Source of the DNA: Streptomyces sp. WMMC500
Lineage (GTDB): Bacteria > Actinomycetota > Actinomycetes > Streptomycetales > Streptomycetaceae
Direction of reading: 5' to 3'
Length of the DNA stretch: 64,000 nucleotides
Assembly (NCBI RefSeq): GCF_027497195.1
Contig: NZ_CP114905.1
Span: 1,922,001-1,986,000 of the forward strand
Each line of letters starts with the position of its first letter. Position 1 is the first letter of the stretch. The position numbers and the translations under genes were made by a program. Under the pieces are notes generated by a model, which was not told the DNA's origin, ran no database searches, and worked only from the letters and a program-made list of their open reading frames with translations. Shown here piece by piece: positions 1 to 8,115 of the stretch.

Positions 1-1352
1 TCGCGCAGCGCGACGATCCGGTCGGCCGCGAGCATCCGGGCGCGGATGTCCGCGGCGGGGAGTTCGACCCCGTAGAGGGTGTCGGACCCGCGCGGATCCG
101 TCCGTACCGCGAGGTCGACCAGGCCCGTGTACGCCGCGGGGTCGGCCACCTGCCAGATGCGGCGCCTGCCGGGCATGTAGAGCAGTCCGTCGCCGGGCCG
201 TCCGTGGGCGTCGACGGCGCGGGCGACGGCACCCAGGTCGTCTCGGCGGCTCTCCGGGCCGCGCAGGTGCTGCCCGACCGGAACCAGCGCCACCGCCACG
301 GCCGCGGCGGCGACGACGGCGAGCGGCAGCCGGTGGCGCCGGCCGTGCCAGAGGTGGTCCAGCGCCGCGCCGAGGAGCAGCGCGAGGCCGGCCTGCGCGT
401 ACACGACGTAGCGGTCGACGTAGAGCGGGAGGATCGCGGAGAACAGCAGCAGGACCCCGCCGGGCAGGACCAGCAGCGGCAGCGCGAGGGCCCGCAGCCG
501 CCGCGCACCCGCCGGGAGGAGGGCGGCGCTGAGGAGGCCGACGAGGACGGGGACGACGTAGCCGAGGAGCGCGGCGGCGCCGGGCGGGCCGATCCAGGCG
601 ACCTGCTCCGACTGCCGCGAGCTGACCACGACGAGCGGGGCCAGCGCCGCCGCCACCCCGACCGCCGCCCCCGTCCAGGCCCGCCCGTCCCCGCGGGAGT
701 ACGGCGGGACGAGGAGGGTGACCCCGTGGGCGGCGACGGCGAGCACCGCGAACTCGTGCAGCAGGCAACCGGACAGCGCCACCGCCCCGTAGCCGAGCCA
801 GAGCCGGGGCGCACGCTCGTCGCGGGCGCGTACGAAGAGCCAGGTCGCCCAGGTGACGGCCGCGCAGACCAGCGCGTACGAGCGGCCTTCCTGCCCGTAG
901 CGCTGCACCGCGGGCAGCAGCGCGAAGACCAGGCCCGCGAGCAGCCCGGCCCGGGGCCCGGCCAGCCTGCCGCCGAGCAGCGCGACGCCGGCCGCCGCGG
1001 CGGACATGGCGAGCAGCGAGGGCAGCCGCAGGACGGCCAGGCTGTCGCCGAACACGCCGAACACCGCGTGCATCAGCAGGTAGTACGCGCCGTGCACCGC
1101 GTCCGCGCTGCCGAGCGTGCGGAGGAGTTCGGGGAGGGTGCGCCGCGCCACGTCGTATGTGGCGGCCTCGTCGCGCCACATCGACCCCTGCCGGGTGAGC
1201 CCCCACAGCCCCACGACGAGGGTGACCACCGCGGGGATCAGGGCGAACCGCCGCGACGGACGGGCGGACGGGGCAGGCCCGGAGCCGTGTGGCCGGCGGG
1301 GGGCGGTGAGGGCGGGCCGGCGGGCGGGGGCGTCGGGCTCGGTGAGCGCCAT
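1..1352 (-). CDS. GT39-like membrane glycosyltransferase, 3' end missing
   Basis: The gene reads leftward from an ATG at 1352 and runs off the window start, so about 450 codons are visible and the C-terminus is missing. After a proline/arginine-rich cytoplasmic N-terminus of about 38 residues comes a first hydrophobic segment, then MWRDEAATYDVARRT. An acidic DE pair in the first extracytoplasmic loop is typical of dolichol-phosphate-mannose/ArnT-type (PMT_2, GT39) transferases. Long runs of Leu/Ala/Val codons follow, fitting many membrane segments. Members of this fold transfer sugars from polyprenyl-phosphate donors to lipids or proteins outside the membrane; the substrate here cannot be told. 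It is divergent from the acid-sugar operon across a 416-bp gap. The large plus-strand reading frame over the same DNA is Arg/Gln/Gly-rich antisense shadow. Confidence 0.7.
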   Translation of the reverse strand, partial: MALTEPDAPARRPALTAPRRPHGSGPAPSARPSRRFALIPAVVTLVVGLWGLTRQGSMWRDEAATYDVARRTLPELLRTLGSADAVHGAYYLLMHAVFGVFGDSLAVLRLPSLLAMSAAAAGVALLGGRLAGPRAGLLAGLVFALLPAVQRYGQEGRSYALVCAAVTWATWLFVRARDERAPRLWLGYGAVALSGCLLHEFAVLAVAAHGVTLLVPPYSRGDGRAWTGAAVGVAAALAPLVVVSSRQSEQVAWIGPPGAAALLGYVVPVLVGLLSAALLPAGARRLRALALPLLVLPGGVLLLFSAILPLYVDRYVVYAQAGLALLLGAALDHLWHGRRHRLPLAVVAAAAVAVALVPVGQHLRGPESRRDDLGAVARAVDAHGRPGDGLLYMPGRRRIWQVADPAAYTGLVDLAVRTDPRGSDTLYGVELPAADIRARMLAADRIVALR

Positions 1353-1768
1353 GGGCGGTCTCCTGTAGGCGGGGCGGCACCCGCGCCGCCGGGCCCCGCG
1401 GCCCTCGGCGGATCCCCACCCCGGCGGTTCAGGGCAGGGGGCGGTAGGGCTGCGGCGGCACAGGGGATGCGGGCCGGGCGTCGTGGAGGGGGACGGCGGC
1501 CGGCGAGCGGCCCCTCAGGCAACGGGGGCAGCCGGCTCCGCGCGTCTTTCGGCACTGACTGTCGGGTTTCGCTCGCCACAACCTAGGACGGCCGGCACCC
1601 CGGGCACGTCCCCCTCGGTGCGGAACCCCGCGGGTCCGCCTCAGGTGCCATTCCCCCACGAAAGCACGGGTGCTTCCGCTTCCCGGTCCGGTGTGGCATC
1701 TTGTACGTACAACAGATACGTACAAGTGCGGCGCTCGCGCCGTGACTGATGCCGACGAGGAGGTTGGC
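1353..1768. other. 416-bp divergent intergenic region
   Basis: No credible coding region is seen here. It separates the leftward GT39-like gene from the rightward acid-sugar operon and must carry both promoters. It holds a short 6-bp inverted repeat (AAGCAC-GG-GTGCTT, 1662-1675), the much stronger operator-like repeat at 1700-1726, and the ribosome site GAGGAGG at about 1757-1763 in front of the permease gene. Confidence 0.6.
1700..1726 (+). promoter_or_regulatory. Probable GntR operator for the acid-sugar operon
   Basis: CTTGTACGTA (1700-1709) and TACGTACAAG (1717-1726) form a perfect 10-bp inverted repeat around a 7-bp spacer. The left arm also lies in the 12-bp palindrome TTGTACGTACAA (1701-1712). 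It is 43 bp upstream of the permease GTG, a usual place for a repressor site. HutC-type GntR regulators bind short GT/AC inverted repeats, and one is encoded at the end of this operon, so it is the likely ligand; that pairing is inference. Confidence 0.6.
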
Positions 1769-2893
1769 GTGAGCGGTCCGGACAAGTCCAGGATCCCCCT
1801 GTTCGCCACGATGCAGCGCATACCTGGTGGACTGATGCTGATCCCGCTGATCCTCGGCGCGGTCTTCGGCACCTTCGCCCCGGGGGCCCTCGGGATCGGC
1901 AGCTTCACCACCGCGCTCTTCGAGGACAGCGCCCTTCCGCTCATCGCCCTGCTGATCTTCGCGACCGGCACCCAGGTCTCCACCCGCACCGGCGGCCCGA
2001 TCCTCGCCCACGCGGGCACGGTGCTGGTGATGAAGAGCCTGATCCCGGCCACGCTGGTGGTGCTGATCGGGCTCGGCGTCGGGCTCGACGGCCTTCTCGG
2101 CGTCTCGCTGCTCGCGCTGCTGGCCTCGATGGACAACAGCAACGGCGGCCTGTGGCTGGCCTTCTCCGGACAGTACGGCGACGAGCGGGACCGGGGAGCC
2201 TACGTCGCCAGCGCCGTCAACGACGGGCCCTTCCTGACGCTGCTCTTCCTCGGCGCCTCCGGCCTCGGCGACATCCCGTTCCTCGCCCTGCTCGGTGCCA
2301 TCGTCCCGTTCCTGCTGGGCGTGCTGGTGGGCAACGTCGACGCCGAGTGGCGCAAGGTCGTCGAGCCGGTGCCGAACATCGTCATCCCGTTCTTCGCGTT
2401 CTCGCTCGGCACCGGCATCGACCTCGGCGACATCGTCACCGGCGGGGTGACCGGCCTGGCCCTCGGCCTGATCATCGCGCCGTTCACGGGCTTCCTGGTC
2501 TACCTCGGCTACCGCTACGTCCTGCGGCGCGGCTCCATGTCCGGCATCGGCTTCGCCGCGGGCACCACCGCGGGCAACGCCATCGCCACCCCGGCCGTCG
2601 TGGCCGCCGCGGACCCCCGCTTCGAGGAGTACGTCGGCACCGCCACCGCGCAGGTCGCGGCGTCGGCCCTGGTCACGGCGATCATCGCACCGCTGCTCGC
2701 GGCGTACGCGCTGAAGCGGACGGGAGCTCTGCGGCAGCCGGACGCCCCGGCGGCGCCAGGGCCCGCGGAGGAGGCCGTAAAGGGGGCCGCCGACGGGACC
2801 GCGGACGGACGCGCCGACGGGACCGCGGACCGCACCGAGCCCCAACGGGAGCGGGAGCAGGAGCGGCAGCGCGAGCAGGAGCAGCGGGCATGA
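1769..2893 (+). CDS. kdgT: 2-keto-3-deoxygluconate permease family transporter
   Basis: A 374-residue integral membrane protein of the KdgT family (sugar-acid:proton symporters). The GTG at 1769 is chosen because GAGGAGG lies six bases upstream; the frame is open further upstream but only through the promoter and operator. The protein starts near RIPGGLMLIPLILGAVFG, which resembles the KdgT N-terminus, and has about ten hydrophobic segments plus the polar stretch MDNSNGGLW and a Gly-rich AAGTTAGNAIATPA segment. The last ~50 residues are a hydrophilic Glu/Arg/Gln/Asp tail, longer than usual and probably cytoplasmic. Its stop overlaps the next start by four bases (ATGA), so it is co-translated with an acid-sugar kinase and a dehydrogenase. 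The likely cargo is therefore a four-carbon acid sugar such as threonate or erythronate rather than ketodeoxygluconate. Confidence 0.82.
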   Translation: MSGPDKSRIPLFATMQRIPGGLMLIPLILGAVFGTFAPGALGIGSFTTALFEDSALPLIALLIFATGTQVSTRTGGPILAHAGTVLVMKSLIPATLVVLIGLGVGLDGLLGVSLLALLASMDNSNGGLWLAFSGQYGDERDRGAYVASAVNDGPFLTLLFLGASGLGDIPFLALLGAIVPFLLGVLVGNVDAEWRKVVEPVPNIVIPFFAFSLGTGIDLGDIVTGGVTGLALGLIIAPFTGFLVYLGYRYVLRRGSMSGIGFAAGTTAGNAIATPAVVAAADPRFEEYVGTATAQVAASALVTAIIAPLLAAYALKRTGALRQPDAPAAPGPAEEAVKGAADGTADGRADGTADRTEPQREREQERQREQEQRA

Positions 2894-4164
2894 CGTACGA
2901 GGTGGTGATCGTCGCCGACGACCTCACCGGCGCCGGCGACACCGCCGTGCAGTTCGCCCGGGCCGGCTGGCCGACCCTGCTCCGGCTGGGCGGTGAGGAG
3001 CCCGGTGGATCCGCCGGGAGGGACGGCGACGTCCCGGTGGTGGCGGTCACGACGGACTCCCGGGCCCGCCCGGACGCCGAAGCGGCCGACCTGGTGCGGC
3101 AGGCGACCGCCGGGCTGCCGCACCGCGGCGTGACCCACCTCTTCAAGAAGGTGGACTCGACGCTGCGCGGGCCGGTCCGCGCCGAGATCGACGCCATGCT
3201 GGACGTCCTCGCCCCCGGTACGGTCGCGCTCGTCTGCCCCGCCTTTCCCGCCGTGGGCCGCACCGTCGTGGACGGCGTCCTGCTGGTCGACGGCCGCCCG
3301 GTCAGCGAGACCGCGGCGGGCCGGGACCCGGTGACGCCCGTGACGACCAGTCATCTGCCGACCCTGCTCGACGCGCCGCTCGTACGCCTCGATCCGCGGG
3401 GGACGCCGGCCTCCTGGGCCGCGGAGGTCCGCGCGGCGGACAGCCCGATCGTCGTGCTCGACGCCGCGAACGACGAGGACCTGGACCGGATCGCCCGCAC
3501 GGTCGCGCACCTCGGCGAGCGGGCCCTGGCCGTCGGCTCCGCGGGGCTGGCGGGCCCACTCGCCGTCCGCTGGCGACCGCGGGAGGCGGAAGCACCGGAC
3601 ACCCGCCCGCACCCGGAGCCCGCGCCGGCCGGCGACACGGCGGGCACCGCCCTCGTGGTGGTGACGAGCCTGCACGACGCCTCCCGCGCGCAGGCCGACG
3701 CCCTCGCCGCCCACCGCGCCGAGCGCCTCCAGCCCACCGGTCGGGACCTCACCGACGACGCCGCGTGGGCCGTGTTCCTCGCCCGGGTACGGACGTCGGC
3801 GGCCGGCCACCCGCCCGCGCTGCTGCTGAGCACCCCCGACGCGACCACCGCGGCGGCCGGCCCCGAACTGGTCGCCCGCCGCCTCTCGGACGCCGCCGCG
3901 CACGCGATGGCCGCCGGTACCGTCACCGGCCTGGTCGCCACCGGGGGCGACGGCGCCCGCGCGGTCCTGGAGCGCCTCGGCGGAACCGGCATCAAGCTGT
4001 ACGACACCGTCGAGCCGGGGGTGCCCCTGGGCGTCGTCGTCGGCGGACCGGCGGCCGGGCTGCCGGTCGCCACCAAGGCCGGGGGCTTCGGCAGCCCCGG
4101 CGTACTGATCAAGGCCGCGGAAGCGGTGCGGACGAAGAAGACGAAGAAGAGGAGTCACCGGTGA
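2890..4164 (+). CDS. Four-carbon acid-sugar kinase (DUF1537 family)
   Basis: A 424-residue protein that begins VVIVADDLTGAGDTA, the hallmark N-terminal motif of the DUF1537 kinases (DtnK, OtnK, DenK types). The N-terminal domain binds the acid sugar. The C-terminal nucleotide-binding domain is recognisable from ATGGDGARAVLERLG and the Gly-rich ending TKAGGFGSPG. Family members phosphorylate D-threonate, D-erythronate or 3-oxo-tetronate at C4. The PdxA2-type dehydrogenase next door supports D-threonate or D-erythronate 4-phosphate as product, later oxidised to dihydroxyacetone phosphate. The start overlaps the permease stop (ATGA) and the stop overlaps the next start (GTGA), so the three are tightly coupled. 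A Lys-rich tail (RTKKTKKRSHR) closes the protein. The exact stereoisomer used cannot be read from sequence. Confidence 0.85.
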   Translation: MTYEVVIVADDLTGAGDTAVQFARAGWPTLLRLGGEEPGGSAGRDGDVPVVAVTTDSRARPDAEAADLVRQATAGLPHRGVTHLFKKVDSTLRGPVRAEIDAMLDVLAPGTVALVCPAFPAVGRTVVDGVLLVDGRPVSETAAGRDPVTPVTTSHLPTLLDAPLVRLDPRGTPASWAAEVRAADSPIVVLDAANDEDLDRIARTVAHLGERALAVGSAGLAGPLAVRWRPREAEAPDTRPHPEPAPAGDTAGTALVVVTSLHDASRAQADALAAHRAERLQPTGRDLTDDAAWAVFLARVRTSAAGHPPALLLSTPDATTAAAGPELVARRLSDAAAHAMAAGTVTGLVATGGDGARAVLERLGGTGIKLYDTVEPGVPLGVVVGGPAAGLPVATKAGGFGSPGVLIKAAEAVRTKKTKKRSHR

Positions 4165-5240
4165 ACGACACGCAGGTGCCCACGCTGGCCCTCACCCTGG
4201 GCGACGTGGCCGGAATCGGACCGGAGATCACGGCCCGTACCCTGCTGCACCACGACGAGCTGCGCGGCATCTGCCGCCCGGTCGTGATCGGAGACGCCGA
4301 CGCCGTCCGCGCGGCCGTGACGCTGACAGGCGAGGACCCCGCCGCGGTACGCGTCGTCGACTCGCCCCGCGACGCCCGGAACGAGCCGGGGACCATCGAC
4401 CTCGTGCAGGACGGACCGTCCCTGGGCACGGTGCCGTACGGCGAACTCAGCGCGGCGGCCGGCGACGGCTCGGCGCGCTTCGTCAAGCGGGCCTGCGCGC
4501 TGGCCCGGGACGGACTCGTCGACGGCATCGTCACCGCGCCGCTGAACAAGGCCGCCATGCACGCAGGTGGCCACTTCTGGCCCGGGCACACCGAGCTGCT
4601 GGCGCACGAGTTCGGCGTCGAGAACTTCAGCCTGGTGCTCTCCGCGGGCGAGTTGTACTTCTTCCACCTCACCACCCACGTGTCGCTCACCGAGGCCATC
4701 GCCGGGGTCAGCCCCGCGCGCACCGACAACGTGCTGCGCCTGGTGGGCTCGTTCGCCCACGCCCTCGGCCGGCCCGGCGAGCCGATCGGCGTCGCCGGGC
4801 TCAACCCGCACGCGGGCGAGAACCGTCTCTTCGGCGACGAGGACGCCGACGTGCTGGCGCCGGCGGTCGAGCGGGCGCGGGCCGCGGGCGTCAACGCGGT
4901 CGGGCCGCTGCCCGCCGACGCGCTCATCCCGGCCGCGGTCAGGGGCAAGTGGAAGTTCGTGGTCGTCTGCTACCACGACCAGGGGCACGCCCCCTTCAAG
5001 GCGGTGTACGGCGACGACGGCGTGAACATCACCGTCGGCCTGCCCGTGGTCCGGGTCTCCGTCGACCACGGCACCGCGTTCGACATCGCGGGCAAGGGCG
5101 TCGCCCGGGAGGCGAGCCTGGTGCTGGCCACCCGGCGCGCCGCCGAACTGGCGCCGGGCTGGGACCGGGTGTGGCAGACCGCACGGGCGGGCGAGGCGGC
5201 CGCGGCGGCCGCCGTGGAGCGCCCGGACAGGGCCTCGTAG
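4161..5240 (+). CDS. pdxA2: PdxA2-type acid-sugar 4-phosphate dehydrogenase
   Basis: A 359-residue member of the 4-hydroxythreonine-4-phosphate dehydrogenase family. It opens with LALTLGDVAGIGPEI (PdxA has TxGDPxGIGPEI), has the substrate/metal segments TAPLNKAAMHAGG, FWPGHTELLA and NPHAGENRLFG, and ends with CYHDQGHAPFK and the nucleotide-binding VSVDHGTAFDIAG. The His residues in GHTE, NPHAGE and HDQGH are the expected metal ligands. In catabolic operons with DUF1537 kinases, PdxA2 proteins oxidise D-threonate or D-erythronate 4-phosphate, and decarboxylation gives dihydroxyacetone phosphate. It acts in the cytosol after the kinase encoded just upstream, with which it overlaps by four bases. 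The catabolic context argues against a vitamin B6 biosynthesis role. The stop is nine bases before the GntR start. Confidence 0.87.
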   Translation: MNDTQVPTLALTLGDVAGIGPEITARTLLHHDELRGICRPVVIGDADAVRAAVTLTGEDPAAVRVVDSPRDARNEPGTIDLVQDGPSLGTVPYGELSAAAGDGSARFVKRACALARDGLVDGIVTAPLNKAAMHAGGHFWPGHTELLAHEFGVENFSLVLSAGELYFFHLTTHVSLTEAIAGVSPARTDNVLRLVGSFAHALGRPGEPIGVAGLNPHAGENRLFGDEDADVLAPAVERARAAGVNAVGPLPADALIPAAVRGKWKFVVVCYHDQGHAPFKAVYGDDGVNITVGLPVVRVSVDHGTAFDIAGKGVAREASLVLATRRAAELAPGWDRVWQTARAGEAAAAAAVERPDRAS

Positions 5241-5249
5241 ACTCCGGCG

Positions 5250-6122
5250 ATGGCAGTCGACAGAAGTGACCCGCGGCCGCTGCACCGGCAGGTCGCCCAG
5301 TCCCTGCGCCAGCAGATCCTGGGCCACGACCTGCCGCCGGGGGCGCCCCTGCCGAGCGAGGCCGAGCTGTGCGCCGCGTTCGGCGTGGGGCGCAGCGTCG
5401 TGCGCCAGGCGGTGGCGGGGCTGGCCGCCGACGGCCTGGTCATCCGCCGGCAGGGCCGGCCGACGCTGGTGGCGTCGCCCGCCGAGTACCGGCGGCTGGT
5501 GCAGCGGGCGACCGGGCTGTCCGACCAGTTCGCCGTCGCCGGGCAGGAGTTGCGCACGGTCGTCCGCTCCCTGCGCCCCGACTCCCCGCCGCCGCGCGCG
5601 CAGGCGTTCCTGCACACGGCCGACGCGCTGCGCCTCGAACGCCTCCGCCTCGTCGCCGGCGACCCGCTGGCGTACGTACGCACCTGGCTGCCGGCCGCGA
5701 AGGTCCCGGGGCTCCGCGACGAGGACCTGACCGACGCCTCGCTGCACCGGCTGCTCACCCGGAACTACGGGCTGCGGCCGGTCAGCGGCAGGCGGCAGGT
5801 CCGCGCGGTCGCCGCCGACGACATGCTCGCGGAGGCCCTGCGCACCGAGCCGGGCGGGCCGCTGCTGATGCTCGAAGGCGAGACCACCGACCAGCACGGG
5901 AACGCGCTGGAGTGGTTCACCACCTGGCACCGCGCCGACCGCGTCGTCTTCGACATCGACGTGTCCGAGACCTCGGAGACCGTCAGGCTGAGCCCGCTCG
6001 ACGCCGCCGGCGCCGAGGCCCCGGGGCCCGCGCCGGAGACCCCCGGCACGGCGCCGCCGGCACCGGCCGACCTGGACCGGGCCCGCGAACTCGCCGACGA
6101 GCTGCGGCGCCTGCTCGGCTGA
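5250..6122 (+). CDS. GntR-family regulator with UTRA domain
   Basis: A 290-residue HutC-subfamily repressor. Residues about 10-75 form the winged helix (PLHRQVAQSLRQQIL, LPSEAELCAAFGVGRSVVRQAV, GLVIRRQGRPTLV). Residues about 85-235 form the UTRA effector-binding domain, recognisable from LRLERLRLVAGDPLAYVRTWLP and LLMLEGETTDQHGNALEW. An Ala/Pro-rich linker and a short helix follow. It starts nine bases after the pdxA2 stop, so it is probably the last gene of the operon and regulates it by binding the inverted repeat at 1700-1726. The inducer is expected to be a pathway intermediate such as a phosphorylated acid sugar, but that is inferred only from position. It converges with the glutamine-synthetase-like gene across 23 bp. 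Confidence 0.88.
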   Translation: MAVDRSDPRPLHRQVAQSLRQQILGHDLPPGAPLPSEAELCAAFGVGRSVVRQAVAGLAADGLVIRRQGRPTLVASPAEYRRLVQRATGLSDQFAVAGQELRTVVRSLRPDSPPPRAQAFLHTADALRLERLRLVAGDPLAYVRTWLPAAKVPGLRDEDLTDASLHRLLTRNYGLRPVSGRRQVRAVAADDMLAEALRTEPGGPLLMLEGETTDQHGNALEWFTTWHRADRVVFDIDVSETSETVRLSPLDAAGAEAPGPAPETPGTAPPAPADLDRARELADELRRLLG

Positions 6123-6145
6123 CCGGCCCGGGGGGCCCGCCGGGA

Positions 6146-7501
6146 TCAGTACCGCCGGCGAGTGGCTTCGACGGTCTCGGCACGGGAACGGCCGGCGAAG
6201 AGCCCGTCCTCCGCTTCGCGTACGGCGAGCAGGGCGTCGAAGAGGTGGTCCCCCATCGCCTTGCGCAGCACCACCGAGCCCTTGAGGTGCCGGACCGCGT
6301 CCGCCAGGGCCGCCGGCAGCCGCACGATGCCGCGCCGCTGAAGTTCACCGGGGTCGGCGCGGGCCGGGTCGTCGGTGAACTCCGCCGGCAGCCGCAGCGC
6401 GTCCTCGTACCCCGCCAGGCCCGCGGCGATGACCGAGCCCGCCACCAGGTACGGATTCGCCGCCTGGTCGAAGCACTTGACCTCGGCGTTGGCGCGCTCG
6501 GCCGCCTCGCCCACCGGCCCGGTGACGAAGCGCAGCGCCGCCTCCCGGTTCTCCCAGCCCCAGCAGCGGTAGACGCCGGCCCACGTGGACGGCGCCAGCC
6601 GCAGATAGCTGGCGGGGGAAGGGCAGCCGACCGCGGTCAGGGCGGGCAGCGAACGCAGCACGCCGGCGAGGAACGCCTCGCCCTCCGGCGTCATGCCGCG
6701 CGGCCCCGTACCGCCGTGCATCAGGTTCTGCTCGCCGCGCCACAGGCTCAGGTGTACGTGCCCGCCGTTGCCGATGCCCGTGGGCTCCGGCAGGGGGGCG
6801 AAGGAGGCCCGCAGGCCGTGGGCGTGGGAGACGGTGCGCACGGTGTGCCGGACCAGGACGGCGGTGTCGGCGGCGCCCAGCGGGTCCTCGGCGGCGGTCG
6901 AGACCTCGAACTGCCCCGGTTCGTACTCCGGGTGGATCTGGAGGACGTCGACACCCTGCGCGGTGAGCGCGTCGACGACGTCGAGGAGGTACGCCCCGGA
7001 GTCCGCCAGCCGGGCCAGCCCGTACGCCGGGCCGTCACCGGGGCCGCCGGGGCCGACGCTCCACTCCGTCTCGAACCCCATCCGCAGGCTCAGTCCCAGG
7101 CCGGCCGCCGCCCCCACCATGCGGTGGACGAAGGACCGGTGGCACCCCGGGTACGGTTCGCCGTCCTGGCCGTACCGGTCCGCCGGCGCCCACGCCCAGC
7201 CCGGCTGCGCGGCCAGGACGGTGAGCCGGTCCGGATCCGGCAGCAGGAGCAGGTCGCCGACCGGGCCGCCGAAGCCGCCGGTGCGGGCCGTCGAGTCGTC
7301 CACCAGGAACGTGTCGAACACCGGGGACATGCCCACGCCGTGGACCGCGAGCCGGGGCAGGCGGCCGAGCGGCACGGCCTTGACCCGGCCGATGCCCGCG
7401 TTGTCGACCCAGCTCAGTGCGACGAGGCGCACCCCCGCCTCGGACATGCCGGCCATCGCCCGGTCCACCCGTGCCGCTCTGTCCGCCGTGCGCGCAGTCA
7501 T
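6146..7501 (-). CDS. Glutamine-synthetase-like gamma-glutamyl ligase
   Basis: A 451-residue GlnA-fold protein. The family signatures are FETEWSVG (metal/ATP), GIGNGGHVHLSLW (the nGGHvH glutamate loop), STWAGVYRCWGWENREAALR and AERANAEVKCFDQAANPYL (normally R.E.R..D...NPYL). The catalytic scaffold looks intact. Divergence from housekeeping GlnA, including the loss of the NGSGMH wording and no tyrosine adenylylation loop that I can see, places it with the extra Streptomyces GlnA-like proteins. Some of those glutamylate polyamines or ethanolamine rather than ammonia, so the substrate is open. I use the ATG at 7501, with GAGGG just upstream; an in-frame extension upstream lacks a ribosome site. 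It stands alone, convergent with the GntR gene and divergent from the Trypco1-like gene. Confidence 0.78.
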   Translation of the reverse strand: MTARTADRAARVDRAMAGMSEAGVRLVALSWVDNAGIGRVKAVPLGRLPRLAVHGVGMSPVFDTFLVDDSTARTGGFGGPVGDLLLLPDPDRLTVLAAQPGWAWAPADRYGQDGEPYPGCHRSFVHRMVGAAAGLGLSLRMGFETEWSVGPGGPGDGPAYGLARLADSGAYLLDVVDALTAQGVDVLQIHPEYEPGQFEVSTAAEDPLGAADTAVLVRHTVRTVSHAHGLRASFAPLPEPTGIGNGGHVHLSLWRGEQNLMHGGTGPRGMTPEGEAFLAGVLRSLPALTAVGCPSPASYLRLAPSTWAGVYRCWGWENREAALRFVTGPVGEAAERANAEVKCFDQAANPYLVAGSVIAAGLAGYEDALRLPAEFTDDPARADPGELQRRGIVRLPAALADAVRHLKGSVVLRKAMGDHLFDALLAVREAEDGLFAGRSRAETVEATRRRY

Positions 7502-7710
7502 GCCCTCATGATCGACCGGGCGGGTCGCCGATTCTCCCGCCACCCCACGGCGGACGCGGCGACCACCCGATTGCCCCGTGGCCGCCGCCGGGCACCGGCG
7601 CGCGCGGCGCCGGCCCCGGGCACCGCGACCCGGGCGCGTACCCGGGGCGATGCCGCCCTGTTGCCGAAGTTCGCTTCCCGGAGGGCGACTTGTCCACGAG
7701 AATACGACCT

Positions 7711-8115
7711 GTGACCACATCGTCCGACTTCGAACTCGACGACGGGACTCCCGTCCGGTTCCTGCTCTCCCCCGCCGAGGGCGCCGCGGTGCCCTCGCAA
7801 CAGGGCGACACGCCCGACGGCATGGGGAGGGCCGTTCCGGTCGGCGCCGCCGGCCGGGCCGTCGCCGCGTTGTCCGCCGGGGCGCTGCGCGGCACGCTGA
7901 AGCCGCTCGGGCCGCTCCTGCAAGGGGTGCACGACGCCGTCACCGCCACGCCGCAGCCGCCCTCCGACATCACCGTCACCCTGGGCGTTCAGGTCGGACA
8001 GGACCTCCGGCTCGGCATCGTGGGCGGCACGGCCCAGGCCCATCTCACGGTCACCGCGTGCTGGCGGCCGGACGAGGCCGGGGGCGGCCCGGCCCCCGGG
8101 GGGAGTGACGGGTGA
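7711..8115 (+). CDS. Trypsin-co-occurring (Trypco1-like, CU044_2847-type) protein
   Basis: A small 134-residue protein with a GTG start at 7711 and no signal peptide. It opens with FELDDGTPVRFLLSP, has a central helix-rich stretch (AVAALSAGALRGTLKPLGPLLQGVHDAV) and ends with beta strands (DITVTLGVQVGQDLRLGIVGGTAQAHLTVTACW). This strand-helix-strand pattern with the ending 'G..l.lGivGg.a.ahl.V...W' is what I recall for the Trypco1 / CU044_2847 family, found beside trypsin-like proteases in conflict-type operons. It overlaps the protease start by four bases (GTGA), so the two are made together. It may be a substrate, adaptor or inhibitor of the protease; no catalytic residues are visible. The assignment rests on recalled family appearance plus context. 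Confidence 0.7.
   Translation: MTTSSDFELDDGTPVRFLLSPAEGAAVPSQQGDTPDGMGRAVPVGAAGRAVAALSAGALRGTLKPLGPLLQGVHDAVTATPQPPSDITVTLGVQVGQDLRLGIVGGTAQAHLTVTACWRPDEAGGGPAPGGSDG

Noticed and set aside
204..1586. 460-codon plus frame at the window start
   Set aside because: It overlaps a minus-strand GT39-like membrane protein with the DE motif; the plus frame is Arg/Gly/Gln-rich and extends into the intergenic region.
1662..1675. AAGCAC-GG-GTGCTT as an operator
   Set aside because: Only 6-bp arms, and the stronger 10-bp repeat lies 25 bp downstream; it may be chance.
4161..5240. Vitamin B6 biosynthetic pdxA
   Set aside because: The gene is translationally coupled to a DUF1537 kinase and a permease, which is the catabolic PdxA2 context.
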